Source of the DNA: a virus
Direction: 5' to 3' (one strand)
Virus record (IMG/VR): IMGVR_UViG_3300005664_000021
Span: 1-35,372 of that record
Length of the DNA stretch: 35,372 nt
In this document: in pieces, positions 23,081-31,752 of the stretch
Numbering within the stretch: the first letter of the stretch is position 1
Layout: each line of letters begins with the position of its first letter
Notes under the pieces: generated by a model
The model's input: only the letters and a program-made list of their open reading frames with translations
What the model was told of the DNA's origin: nothing
Database searches by the model: none
Made by a program: the position numbers and the translations under genes

Positions 23081-23096
23081 TTATATACATAGTATC

Positions 23097-25307
23097 ATGA
23101 AAAGAAAATTGTATGATAATTTTAGAATCTTTCCGGTAGAAGGTGGAAAAGACAAAGCCCCTTTATTAATTCGTGATAAGAATAATGATCCTATAATAAA
23201 AAAGGATGGTACTCCCATGCGCTATACATGGAGCAAGGTTGTAAAGAATAAATGTGAATGGTCTGAAATAGATCGCTATTCATATTTTGGTGTTTGTGGT
23301 GGTGTTGATGGATTAGAGATAATTGATGTAGATAACAAATTTCATGATGCAGTTGAGTTATTTAAATTTATTAAAGATAATTTTGATTTAACTGGCTTTT
23401 TAATTATTGGAACGCAAAGCGGAGGTTTCCATATATATTATAGGTGTCCTAATCCAATGGGAAACTTAAAATTAGCTATGCGACAAGGCACTGAAAATAT
23501 ACCGGGCAAAGCTAAGAAAGAAGTAATTACCTTAGTAGAAACGCGTGGTGTAGGTGGTTATGTAGTATTTTATGATAATATTCTACAAGGTAGTATTGAA
23601 ACAGTTCCAACAATAACAACCGAGCAAAGGGATGAATTATTAACTATTTGCCGGGCTTTGAATGAGGTTGAGGATAAGAAAGCACATGAGCCAAAGATTG
23701 AAATTAATGATAATGCAGAAGCACCTGGCAATAGTTACAATAATGATTATTCAAGTATAGCAGAAACAAAACAAATTCTTTTAAATGCAGGTTGGGTTGC
23801 TCAGGGCGATTATTATTGGAGAAGACCGGGTAAGACCGATTTAGGTATAAGTGCCTCATTTGGAAAAGTAGGAAAGAATAAGTTTTACGTTTTTTCAAGT
23901 AACGCCTCGCCATTTGATATGCAATGTTCATATAGTATGTTTGCTGTAAGGGCTTATTTGCTACATAATAAAGATTTTTCAGAGTGCGGTAAGGAGTTAT
24001 TTGAAAGATATAACCCGGGTAAAAAAAGAAGTGAAAAGAAAAAGAAACCTGAAAGTAATATTAAAGAGCCTAAGAATCAATATGAAGTGTTACAAAACAT
24101 TTTTAATGAATGGAATATAAAAGTAAGAAAAAATTTACTTATTGGTAATATCGAATTTCAGCGTGACGGATCTGATTGGGATAATAACTTCGATGTTTTA
24201 GTAGGTGATATTATGGTAGAGATGGAAACAAGCAGATTTACCAAAGTTAAAGATGAATGGAAACCTGTAAGAATATCAAAGAATAAAATCAATGATATTT
24301 TACTTACCAGTACATTTTGTGAAATGTATAACCCTGTAATTAAGTTTATAAATGAGTTACCCGAATGGGATGGTATTGATAGGTTTGATGAAATGACAAA
24401 ATACATTAATCTTCAAAAGGATGAAGACCCGGTATTTTTTGCCAGTATGTTGAAAAAGCATTTTATCAGGGCTTTTGATAGTATTTACAATGATAATGCA
24501 AATAGATTTGTATTTACTTTATATGGCCCTCAGGAAATTGGTAAAAGTAAATGGGTATCTTGGTTAGTTCCTGCCGAATTATATAATGATGAAATGATTG
24601 ATCCAATTGATAAGGATTCTATATTATCATTAACCCGGTATTTAGTAAAGAATATTGATGAACTTGATGATTTGGATAAAAAAGAGGTTGCTCATTTAAA
24701 GGCTTTCATAAGTAAAGGTGATGTGACAAAGCGTGTGAGTTATGGCAGATTTGACCAGAAGCATAAGAGAATAGCTACATTATTCGCATCAACAAATAAA
24801 AGTGATATTCTGGTAGATGTCAGTAATACAAGGTGGTTAATATTAAAGGTAAAGAGTTTTGATTGGAGAGGCTATACTGCAAATATGGATAGTAGGTTTT
24901 TATGGAGCCAAGCCTTGTATGAATATAAAAAGAATAAGAACGCCGGTGAGCTTACCGATGCTGAAAAATCTGAAAGAGATATAAGAAATGGTAGAGATTT
25001 CCTAAATATTAATCCTGAACGTGAAATGATTGTAAAGCATTTTAACGAATCGGATTATGGTAATAAATATACAAGCACTGACATTAAGGTATTACTTGAA
25101 AATCAGTATCCCGGTCAAAAGTTAAATTTCACTCAATTAAATAGGGAGTTAAAAAGATTATTCGGTGAACCTATGCAGACACGACATAATGGTATTAATG
25201 GAAGATATTTTAAGTTGAATAGTGATTTGAAAATTGTATCCCGTAGTGAGTACGGTGCGCAAAGTTTTAATGAAGTAGATAAGAAACAAGAAGAAGCACC
25301 TTTTTAA
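23097..25307 (+). CDS. PrimPol-VirE-type primase-helicase (736 aa)
   Basis: N-terminal primase-polymerase domain (about 1-195): catalytic acids D77 and D79 in LEIIDVDNK, H112 in SGGFHIYY, and ETRGVGGYVV at 148-157. A middle domain (about 215-305) has FYVFSSNASPF. The C-terminal VirE/VapE-type ATPase (about 330-640) carries Walker A GPQEIGKSKW (477-486), Walker B NIDELDD (519-525), sensor N566 in ASTNKSD and an arginine in NTRW (R579). It would prime and unwind DNA as the phage replication initiator. It is the first gene of the rightward replication operon, directly after the repeat cluster and the structured leader. Confidence 0.9.
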   Translation: MKRKLYDNFRIFPVEGGKDKAPLLIRDKNNDPIIKKDGTPMRYTWSKVVKNKCEWSEIDRYSYFGVCGGVDGLEIIDVDNKFHDAVELFKFIKDNFDLTGFLIIGTQSGGFHIYYRCPNPMGNLKLAMRQGTENIPGKAKKEVITLVETRGVGGYVVFYDNILQGSIETVPTITTEQRDELLTICRALNEVEDKKAHEPKIEINDNAEAPGNSYNNDYSSIAETKQILLNAGWVAQGDYYWRRPGKTDLGISASFGKVGKNKFYVFSSNASPFDMQCSYSMFAVRAYLLHNKDFSECGKELFERYNPGKKRSEKKKKPESNIKEPKNQYEVLQNIFNEWNIKVRKNLLIGNIEFQRDGSDWDNNFDVLVGDIMVEMETSRFTKVKDEWKPVRISKNKINDILLTSTFCEMYNPVIKFINELPEWDGIDRFDEMTKYINLQKDEDPVFFASMLKKHFIRAFDSIYNDNANRFVFTLYGPQEIGKSKWVSWLVPAELYNDEMIDPIDKDSILSLTRYLVKNIDELDDLDKKEVAHLKAFISKGDVTKRVSYGRFDQKHKRIATLFASTNKSDILVDVSNTRWLILKVKSFDWRGYTANMDSRFLWSQALYEYKKNKNAGELTDAEKSERDIRNGRDFLNINPEREMIVKHFNESDYGNKYTSTDIKVLLENQYPGQKLNFTQLNRELKRLFGEPMQTRHNGINGRYFKLNSDLKIVSRSEYGAQSFNEVDKKQEEAPF

Positions 25308-25318
25308 TACATAAAATT

Positions 25319-25570
25319 ATGAGCAACTGTAAATTAATTGATAGATTCGGAAACTGGGAATTATACTCAGATGGTAGTTTATGTCATGATGGTTATTATT
25401 GGATTACTGCCGATAGGTTAAAAGAACCTTTATGGATAAGACATTTAAGCGAAAAAAGATGGATTAACTGGAATACGTTTATCCCGGCTTATATGAAAGC
25501 ATTGGCAATTATTGACTGTAAGAAGTTAGAAATTATAGTACAATATGAAGCAGATACGTTTTACAACTAA
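25319..25570 (+). CDS. Hypothetical protein, Trp-rich (83 aa)
   Basis: Soluble protein with six Trp residues and a YYWITADRLKEPLWIRHL segment. No motif or family recognised. It follows the primase-helicase stop by 11 bases in the same operon. Confidence 0.55.
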   Translation: MSNCKLIDRFGNWELYSDGSLCHDGYYWITADRLKEPLWIRHLSEKRWINWNTFIPAYMKALAIIDCKKLEIIVQYEADTFYN

Positions 25571-25581
25571 TAAATAAAAAC

Positions 25582-25881
25582 ATGAGAAAATTAATAGTAT
25601 CAAATAGTATTAATATGAATGGTTCAAAGGAATTTAACCATGTGAGAATAGTAAACATTGATGATTTTTTTAATGCTTATGGTAATAACTTCGATTATTA
25701 CCGTTCACCATTTGAAATATTAGCCGACCTTGAAAAAGAAGTTAAGTTTTTGAATGAGTTTGAATCATGCTATTTAATTTCATATAAACCGGAAGGAGAA
25801 TGTATATTTGATTTTATTGATGTTAAAGAGATAGATCGTATTAGAGTAGTTACGTTCAAGTACATGGGTTCAGTGTCATAA
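25582..25881 (+). CDS. Hypothetical protein (99 aa)
   Basis: An alpha/beta protein rich in Phe, Asn and Asp (NIDDFFNAYGNNFDYYRS), acidic, no TM segment. No family recognised. It ends the first replication transcript; a consensus promoter begins 31 bases later. Confidence 0.55.
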   Translation: MRKLIVSNSINMNGSKEFNHVRIVNIDDFFNAYGNNFDYYRSPFEILADLEKEVKFLNEFESCYLISYKPEGECIFDFIDVKEIDRIRVVTFKYMGSVS

Positions 25882-25911
25882 TCTAAACTCATTCTAAATT
25901 ACGCTTACCCC

Positions 25912-25942
25912 TTGCACATTCAAATTATAAACTTTATATTTG
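25912..25942 (+). promoter_or_regulatory. Bacteroidota-type promoter inside the replication region
   Basis: TTG at 25912-25914, a 20-nt spacer and TATATTTG at 25935-25942 match the consensus. The 19 bases 25924-25942 recur exactly at 27404-27422 upstream of the coiled-coil gene, so the two units may share control. Confidence 0.75.
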
Positions 25943-25964
25943 ATGAAAATTAATACCAAACGAG

Positions 25965-26210
25965 ATGAAAAAGTTTTTAATGAATAATCTAAAGCAAGGT
26001 AAAGAAGTAGTTTTCGATAACGAAAGAACTTTTACCGATGATTTCAGAAGTATGGAATGTACTTTTAATGATGACCCAAAGCATACATGGGCTAATGGAT
26101 TTAAAATTAGTTTCAATGGTGCAATTTTCAGTTTTAAAACTTTTAATGCTTTTTTCAAAAAGTTTAATCAGTTAAAAAGTGATTTCAATTTAGAACTTAA
26201 AAGCTGGTAA
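25965..26210 (+). CDS. Hypothetical Phe-rich protein (81 aa)
   Basis: Twelve Phe residues in 81. N-terminal basic helix, beta-like centre (KISFNGAIFSFKTFNAFFKKF), no signal peptide or clear TM helix. First gene after the promoter at 25912-25942. Unknown function. Confidence 0.55.
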   Translation: MKKFLMNNLKQGKEVVFDNERTFTDDFRSMECTFNDDPKHTWANGFKISFNGAIFSFKTFNAFFKKFNQLKSDFNLELKSW

Positions 26211-26212
26211 TC

Positions 26213-26380
26213 ATGAAATTCGAGCCAGGCGATAAAGCGATGATAGTAGCTACTTGGGCATTCTTACCCATTGGAACCATTGTAACGATTACCGATGTTC
26301 ACAGAAGTTTCAATGTCTGTGACTTTAACGGTACAACACAATTTATGACCGATGATGAACTTGAACCAATTAATACTTAA
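26213..26380 (+). CDS. Small SH3-like beta protein (55 aa)
   Basis: Residues FEPGDKAMIVA...PIGTIVTITDVHR follow the strand pattern of small SH3-like barrels (GD-A-V, then G---TI--V). The ATG is 2 bases after the previous stop, and the next gene begins 4 bases after its stop. Function unknown. Confidence 0.5.
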   Translation: MKFEPGDKAMIVATWAFLPIGTIVTITDVHRSFNVCDFNGTTQFMTDDELEPINT

Positions 26381-26384
26381 ACTA

Positions 26385-26546
26385 ATGAACCCGAACGACC
26401 CCCCAATGAAATGGCGCACGTTCCTTTCGAGATTCTTTCTGATTCGCGAAGTAACCGAATTGTTTGTAACAGTTTTGTTTACTTGCCTATGTGTTATATT
26501 AGGCTTAGGACTTGCTTACTTTGTGTTTAACTTAATAACTATTTGA
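26385..26546 (+). CDS. Small membrane protein (53 aa)
   Basis: ATG 26385 (MNPNDPPMKWRTF) is preferred over the in-frame ATG at 26352, which would overlap the preceding gene by 29 bases. A basic N-terminal region is followed by one long hydrophobic helix (VTVLFTCLCVILGLGLAYFVF). Unknown role. Confidence 0.5.
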   Translation: MNPNDPPMKWRTFLSRFFLIREVTELFVTVLFTCLCVILGLGLAYFVFNLITI

Positions 26547-26547
26547 T

Positions 26548-26691
26548 ATGGCTTACATTAATCGTAAATACTACCATGACGAACAGCACCCAGAGGGCGC
26601 AGCAGTAGTCGTATTGATTGCATTCATAATGTTACTAATGGCAATTGCTATTGGTTACGGAATCGTTAAGCTAATAACCTACTTACTATGA
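26548..26691 (+). CDS. Small membrane protein (47 aa)
   Basis: Polar N-terminus (INRKYYHDEQHPEG) and one C-terminal hydrophobic helix (AVVVLIAFIMLLMAIAIGYG). It starts 1 base after the previous stop, and its own stop overlaps the next start by ATGA. Its compact position between coupled genes supports translation. Confidence 0.5.
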   Translation: MAYINRKYYHDEQHPEGAAVVVLIAFIMLLMAIAIGYGIVKLITYLL

Positions 26692-26846
26692 CCCGCATCG
26701 ACATCACCCGCGTATGTGAGCTAACAGGATACAAGCCTTCATACATCCGTTACTTATGCCATTACAAGCAGATACCTTATTACAGGGAGTCGCGCTTCGT
26801 GTACTTCTTTGAGGAGGAGATAGTAAGGTGGAGGGCGGGGGAATGA
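26688..26846 (+). CDS. Small HTH DNA-binding protein, excisionase/AlpA-like (52 aa)
   Basis: DITRVCELTGYKPSYIRYLCHYKQIP is a helix-turn-helix, and the wing YYRESRFVYFFEEEIVRWR completes the excisionase/AlpA-type layout. Overlaps of 4 bases with both neighbours couple it to the methylase gene. It may regulate early transcription or recombination. Confidence 0.65.
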   Translation: MTRIDITRVCELTGYKPSYIRYLCHYKQIPYYRESRFVYFFEEEIVRWRAGE

Positions 26847-27367
26847 ATACTATTTATTCACGAGTTTGGGAAATGCCTAATTCAAATACATTTCAAATTG
26901 AATGTATAAGAAAATTGATTTATAAATATTTAAAGCCTGAATTTAAAAGCATTGACCCGTTTGCGAATACATCAAGAATAGCATCAATTACAAATGATTT
27001 AAACCCTGATTATAATTGTGACTTTCAGATGGATGCTGTTGACTTTTTAAAAAGAATTGATTCAAATAGTATTGATTTTGTTTTATACGACCCTCCATAT
27101 TCATTAAGGCAAGTTTCTGAATGTTATAAAAGTGTTGGAATACCGGTTACAATGGAATCAACTCAAAGCAGTTTCAGGACAAAGCACATAAACCAAATTA
27201 GCAGAATTGTAAAGCCTAATGGATTTGTAATGTGTTTTGGATGGAATAGTTCCGGCGTTAGAATTAAAAGAGGGTTTGAATTATTGGAAGTGTTATTAGT
27301 CCCACATGGCGGAAGTCATAACGATACTATTTGCACAGTTGAAAGAAAGCGGCCTACACTATTTTGA
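26843..27367 (+). CDS. DNA adenine methylase, phage Dam-like (174 aa)
   Basis: Contains DPFANTS, a motif I-like region near residue 39, and DPPY in FVLYDPPYSLRQ (motif IV, about residues 82-92), the signature of N6-adenine/N4-cytosine methyltransferases. ATG 26843 is in the ATGA overlap with the HTH gene; an upstream frame start at 26828 is less likely. At 174 aa it is a minimal enzyme with no obvious target-recognition domain. It may protect phage DNA from host restriction. The target sequence is not predictable here. Confidence 0.75.
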   Translation: MNTIYSRVWEMPNSNTFQIECIRKLIYKYLKPEFKSIDPFANTSRIASITNDLNPDYNCDFQMDAVDFLKRIDSNSIDFVLYDPPYSLRQVSECYKSVGIPVTMESTQSSFRTKHINQISRIVKPNGFVMCFGWNSSGVRIKRGFELLEVLLVPHGGSHNDTICTVERKRPTLF

Positions 27368-27414
27368 TTCATTCCAAATAGCACTAACCCGATACAACCT
27401 ATTATTATAAACTT

Positions 27415-27422
27415 TATATTTG
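27415..27422 (+). promoter_or_regulatory. Promoter -7 element before the recombination genes
   Basis: TATATTTG lies inside a 19-base exact repeat (27404-27422) of the promoter at 25924-25942. The -33 TTG is not present at the right distance, so it is weaker or activated. Both copies are followed by similar A-rich leaders. Confidence 0.55.
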
Positions 27423-27445
27423 TGTATAATTAAAACCAAAACGAA

Positions 27446-28450
27446 ATGAATCAACAAATCGCAATTATCCTACCCGCAGAGGTTCAGGAGTTAGCAGTTA
27501 AAGTATCTGCAACAAAACAAACAGAAGTAAACACAGTATTAAATCAGATTTTCACAGGTACGGCCGAATGGGAAAATCAAGTCGATGCAATTACCGTTAA
27601 AGACATTAACGATAAAATGAGCATTCAACTTGCGGACGTTGCCCGTAAAAATATTAAATCAGCTCGACTTGTAGCTGAAAAGGTATTTGATGCAAAACGT
27701 GAAGAAGTTCAACAAGTGAAAGCCGAATATGATTTGGAAGATAAACTTTGGCTAAAAGCAAAGCAGGTTATGCAAATCAAATTCAAAGCTATTGAAGAAA
27801 AAGCAGAATGGAAAGCAAACTTTGTTAAACGCTATGAAGCTGAACAGGCCGAGTTAAAAACTCAAATCCGTATCGAAAAAGTCGCAAAGTATAATTCTGA
27901 AATAAACAGGATTGAGTTTGAACACATGAGCGATCAGATGTTTGAAATGTTCGTTTCAGGACTTGAAAAAGCAGAAGCAGAAAAGATCGAAGCTGCTAAG
28001 AAGTTGGAAGAGGAGAGAATCGCTAAGGAAAAAGCTGATGCCGAAATGAGAGCCGAAAATGAGCGTTTGAAAATCGAAGCTGAAAAGAAAGCTATTGAAC
28101 TGGAAAAAGAACGGGCAAAGGCAGAAGCAGAAAGAAAACAGGCAGAGGAAAAAGCCCGTAAAGAACGTGAAGCAATTGAAGCTAAACTGAAAGCTGAAAA
28201 AGATGCACGTGAGAAAGCAGAGGCGGAGATAATGGCAAAGGCAGAGGCAGAAAAGAAAGCAGAAGCCGATAGGATTGAAGCTGAGAAAAAAGCGGCAAAG
28301 GCTCCTAAAAAAACTAAAATGAATCTTTGGATTGAATCAATGACAATCACAGCCCCTTCAGGTCTTGAATCCGATAGCGATGTTACTGAGATAATCAACA
28401 AGTTCAACTCATTTAAGAATTGGGCAAAAACACAGGTAAATAACCTTTAA
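27446..28450 (+). CDS. Long coiled-coil protein of the recombination module (334 aa)
   Basis: A globular N-terminal part (about 1-85) is followed by a very long coiled coil (about 85-280) made of Lys, Glu and Ala in heptad spacing. A small C-terminal domain (MNLWIESMTITAPSGLE...INKFNSFKNWAKTQV) follows. Proteins of this layout often sit next to phage exonuclease and annealing genes and may organise the recombination complex; that is inference. Its antisense frames are artefacts of the K/E/A codons. Confidence 0.6.
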   Translation: MNQQIAIILPAEVQELAVKVSATKQTEVNTVLNQIFTGTAEWENQVDAITVKDINDKMSIQLADVARKNIKSARLVAEKVFDAKREEVQQVKAEYDLEDKLWLKAKQVMQIKFKAIEEKAEWKANFVKRYEAEQAELKTQIRIEKVAKYNSEINRIEFEHMSDQMFEMFVSGLEKAEAEKIEAAKKLEEERIAKEKADAEMRAENERLKIEAEKKAIELEKERAKAEAERKQAEEKARKEREAIEAKLKAEKDAREKAEAEIMAKAEAEKKAEADRIEAEKKAAKAPKKTKMNLWIESMTITAPSGLESDSDVTEIINKFNSFKNWAKTQVNNL

Positions 28451-28461
28451 AACCAAAACAG

Positions 28462-28935
28462 ATGACAACACTAACCCACTGGAAGAAATTAAGGGATCCA
28501 AATTACATCGGCTCATGGGACATCGAACAAGGTCAGGAACTTGTTGTAACACTCGAATCGGTATCGAAGGAACTTGTAACAGGGCCGGAAGGTAAGAAAG
28601 AATATTGCACGGTTGCGAAGCTCAAAGGAATGAAGCCTATGATTCTTAACGCAACCAACGCAAAGACAATCGCTAAGGTTTGCGGTTCACCGTTTATCGA
28701 ACAATGGCAAAACAAACGGATAACATTGTACGTTGCGCAAATCAAAGCATTTGGCGAAGTAGTCGATGCACTCAGAATCCGTGCTACTGCCCCCGAACTT
28801 CCGACACTAAACGAAAAGCACCCGAAATGGGCAAGTGCTAAACAGTCACTAAAAGATGGCAAGGTAACAATTGAACAGATCAAAGCTAATTATAAACTAT
28901 CCAAAGAAGATGAAGCAAAACTTATTCAAAATTAG
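28462..28935 (+). CDS. Conserved phage recombination-module protein, OB-like (157 aa)
   Basis: A beta-rich core (TVAKLKGMKPMILNATNAKTIAKVCGSPFIEQWQNKRITLYV) with a GK and a WQ-KRITLY strand suggests a small OB-like fold. A helical C-terminus follows. Together with the following exonuclease (26-base overlap), this resembles a phage ssDNA-annealing or DNA-binding partner. No specific annealing-protein family is recognised, so the role is inferred from context. Confidence 0.5.
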   Translation: MTTLTHWKKLRDPNYIGSWDIEQGQELVVTLESVSKELVTGPEGKKEYCTVAKLKGMKPMILNATNAKTIAKVCGSPFIEQWQNKRITLYVAQIKAFGEVVDALRIRATAPELPTLNEKHPKWASAKQSLKDGKVTIEQIKANYKLSKEDEAKLIQN

Positions 28936-29578
28936 AGCCAGTCAATGTCATTCGATAATGGCAAACGGTAAAGGCGGTAACTTATCGGTCGGAACAGTTA
29001 CATTTTTACAGAACTGGTATAAAGAGCAACTTTACGAACGTCGGAAAGAGTTCAAATCGAAGTACTGCGATAAAGGTACGGAAGTTGAGCAGATAAGTAT
29101 TGATTTCATTGCTGAACAGTTAGGATTGGGAATGATATTTAAGAATGAGCAATACTTTGAGAATGAGTTTATCTCAGGCACTCCAGATGTGGTAATTGAC
29201 CAGGTTATTGAGGTTAAAAACGCATGGGATTGTTTTACCTTCCCCTTGTTCGATACCGATCCTGATAATAAATATTACTATCAGTGCCAATGCTATCTTG
29301 ACTTAACAGGGCTTCAAAAAGCTACCTTATGCCATACGCTAATGAACACCCCTTCCGAAATCGTTTCCCGTGAAATGCAATACGCTTCGGAAGATGATTA
29401 TGATGCTATCATGGCAAAGCATAACTACGATAACATACCAGCTCGCTATCGTATCAAAACGTTTGAAATCGAACGGAATCAGGAACTAATCGATGCTATT
29501 CATGTCAGGGTTGCTGAGTGTCGGGAGTATCTGAAAGGATTGGATCGCATCTTTAACGATGGAGGGGAGGCGGTATGA
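28910..29578 (+). CDS. YqaJ/lambda-exonuclease-type nuclease (222 aa)
   Basis: PD-(D/E)XK fold residues are visible: SGTPDVVID (the Asp), then QVIEVKNAWDCF (E and K), then a Gln in YYYQCQCYLDL. This is the order of YqaJ or lambda-Red-alpha-like exonucleases, which digest one strand of duplex DNA for recombination. ATG 28910 (MKQNLFKIRASQCHS) is preferred over a TTG at 28871. It overlaps the next gene (SNF2 helicase) by ATGA. Confidence 0.75.
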   Translation: MKQNLFKIRASQCHSIMANGKGGNLSVGTVTFLQNWYKEQLYERRKEFKSKYCDKGTEVEQISIDFIAEQLGLGMIFKNEQYFENEFISGTPDVVIDQVIEVKNAWDCFTFPLFDTDPDNKYYYQCQCYLDLTGLQKATLCHTLMNTPSEIVSREMQYASEDDYDAIMAKHNYDNIPARYRIKTFEIERNQELIDAIHVRVAECREYLKGLDRIFNDGGEAV

Positions 29579-31752
29579 ACTATCAGGAGTTTTTACAGAC
29601 TAAACGAAAAACAGTAATAGAGTCTGGATTTGAAGTTAAAGAATTGAATACCCATTTATTCCCGTTTCAGGAGTTTATTGTTAAACGAGCCTTAAAAGCA
29701 GGTAAATACGCAATATTTGCCGATACCGGATTAGGTAAAACAATCATGCAACTTGAATGGGCGCATCGTGTAAACTTGCATACTAAAAAGCCTGTGTTAA
29801 TACTTGCACCTTTAGCGGTTAATTTACAGAGCATTGAAGAAGGTAGTAAGTTTAATATCGAAGTCAATCGATACGGTAAAGGACAAATACAGATAACCAA
29901 TTATGAGCAAATTGATAATATTGATTTCTCATTATTTGGAGGTGTTGTACTTGATGAAAGTTCTATCTTAAAAAATGAGATGGGAAAATACAGGAATAAG
30001 ATAATTGAACTTTGTAAATCAATCCCTTATAAGTTAGCGTGTACTGCGACCCCAAGCCCGAACGATCCGATGGAGTTGGGTAATCATTCAGAGTTTTTAG
30101 ACGTTATGAACTATAATGAGATGCTTGCAATGTATTTCATTCATGACGGTGGCGAAACTGCTAAATGGAGATTAAAAGGTCATGCAGTTGAGAAGTTTTA
30201 CGAGTTTGTCAGCTCATGGGCTATTATGTTAATGAAGCCCTCCGATATTGGATTTGAGCAATCAGGATATGATTTACCGCCTTTGAAACTTCATGAGATT
30301 GAAGTAAAAACAGAAACGCCCGAAGGTATGTTATTCGGAGGTTTAGCAGTAAATGCAACCGATTTTAACAAGAGTTTAAGAAGTACAGAAGCTTTAAGAG
30401 TTAGTAAAGTTATTGATATTGTTCGCACTATCGGAAATGAACAAATAATTATCTGGTGCAAACAGAATGAAGAAGCGAGTAACATTTATAAAATACTTAC
30501 TCAGTCAGGATATGATTGCAGAAACATACAAGGATCTGATTCACCTGAGAAAAAAGAGCAAGGATTAATAGATTTTGCTCATGGTGTTTATCAGATTTTG
30601 ATTACTAAAACTCAGATTGCATCAATGGGTTTGAACTTTCAAAACTGCCATTATCAGATATTTTCTTCAATAGATTTCTCATTTGAAAGTACATATCAAG
30701 CCATGCGAAGATCATACAGGTTCGGACAAACTAAGGAAGTAAATGTTTGGATGATTACTACTGATAGAATGATTAACGTGATTAAGTCAATTCACGACAA
30801 AGAAAAATCATTCAAAAAAATGCAAAAAGAAATGACACTTTGTATTGTTAAACATTTAAATAACGAAATAATGACAAGTAATGATTTTCAGGAAGATGTA
30901 AAAACAGATTCCTACCATGTTATGTTAGGTGACTGTGTAAGCAGGTCAAAAGAAGTAAAAGATAACTCAGTTGATTTGTCGGTATTTTCTCCGCCTTTCG
31001 CATCGTTATATACGTATTCTTCTCATAATGAAGACATGGGAAACTCAACAAACTTCGATGAGTTTGGTGAACATTTCAAGTTTTTAATTCCTGAACTTAA
31101 AAGAGTATTAAAGCCGGGGCGTATTTGTGCGGTTCATTGTATGGATTTACCTATTCAAAAAGGTAAAGAAGGATATATCGGTTTACGTGATTTCTCAGGT
31201 ATGTTAATCCAATGGTTCCAAGAATGCGGATTTATTTATCATTCACGTATTGCGATTTGGAAAGATCCCGTTGTTGAAATGCAAAGAACTAAGGCTCTCG
31301 GATTGCTTCATAAACAGTTAAAGAAGGATTCTGTAATGTCAAGAGTTGGATTGCCTGATTATGTTTTGATATTCAGAAATGAAGGAGAAAATGAGATACC
31401 AATTTCAAATGTGAATATTCCGGTTGAGTACTGGCAGAAAATCGCATCCCCTGTTTGGATGGATATTGATTACGGTAATACGTTAAATTACAGAGCCGGC
31501 AAAGATCAGAATGATGAAAAGCATATTTGTCCACTTCAACTTGATACCATTGAAAGATTAATTTTACTTTATTCTAATGAAGGAGAAACTGTTTTTAGTC
31601 CTTTTGGAGGTATCGGTTCAGAAGGTTTTCAGGCTCTTAAAATGAAGCGTAAATCAATCAGTATTGAGTTGAAAGAATCGTATTTCAATCTAAATTGTGT
31701 AAATCATAGAGGGGCTTATGAAGATAGTTTTTCACTTAAACTGGAACTATAA
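29575..31752 (+). CDS. SNF2-type helicase fused to a DNA methyltransferase (725 aa)
   Basis: Residues 1-430 are an SF2/SNF2 translocase: motif I FADTGLGKT (48-56), motif II LDESS (126-130, Asp-Glu of the DEAH box), motif III CTATP (156-160) and motif VI QAMRRSYRFGQ (375-385). Residues about 445-725 are a DNA methyltransferase of the beta type: catalytic FSPPF (471-475) comes first and the SAM-binding VFSPFGGIG (673-681) is near the C-terminus. The order IV then I defines the beta group (N4-cytosine or N6-adenine). No nuclease domain is inside, but a VRR-NUC gene overlaps its stop by one base. It may translocate along DNA and methylate it as an anti-restriction or replication-linked factor. 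Confidence 0.85.
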   Translation: MNYQEFLQTKRKTVIESGFEVKELNTHLFPFQEFIVKRALKAGKYAIFADTGLGKTIMQLEWAHRVNLHTKKPVLILAPLAVNLQSIEEGSKFNIEVNRYGKGQIQITNYEQIDNIDFSLFGGVVLDESSILKNEMGKYRNKIIELCKSIPYKLACTATPSPNDPMELGNHSEFLDVMNYNEMLAMYFIHDGGETAKWRLKGHAVEKFYEFVSSWAIMLMKPSDIGFEQSGYDLPPLKLHEIEVKTETPEGMLFGGLAVNATDFNKSLRSTEALRVSKVIDIVRTIGNEQIIIWCKQNEEASNIYKILTQSGYDCRNIQGSDSPEKKEQGLIDFAHGVYQILITKTQIASMGLNFQNCHYQIFSSIDFSFESTYQAMRRSYRFGQTKEVNVWMITTDRMINVIKSIHDKEKSFKKMQKEMTLCIVKHLNNEIMTSNDFQEDVKTDSYHVMLGDCVSRSKEVKDNSVDLSVFSPPFASLYTYSSHNEDMGNSTNFDEFGEHFKFLIPELKRVLKPGRICAVHCMDLPIQKGKEGYIGLRDFSGMLIQWFQECGFIYHSRIAIWKDPVVEMQRTKALGLLHKQLKKDSVMSRVGLPDYVLIFRNEGENEIPISNVNIPVEYWQKIASPVWMDIDYGNTLNYRAGKDQNDEKHICPLQLDTIERLILLYSNEGETVFSPFGGIGSEGFQALKMKRKSISIELKESYFNLNCVNHRGAYEDSFSLKLEL

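Noticed and set aside
27934-28407. Minus-strand Ser/Ala/Phe-rich frame under the coiled-coil gene
   Set aside because: Antisense of repetitive Lys/Glu/Ala codons gives Ser/Phe/Leu/Ala strings. No start context and no protein-like pattern.
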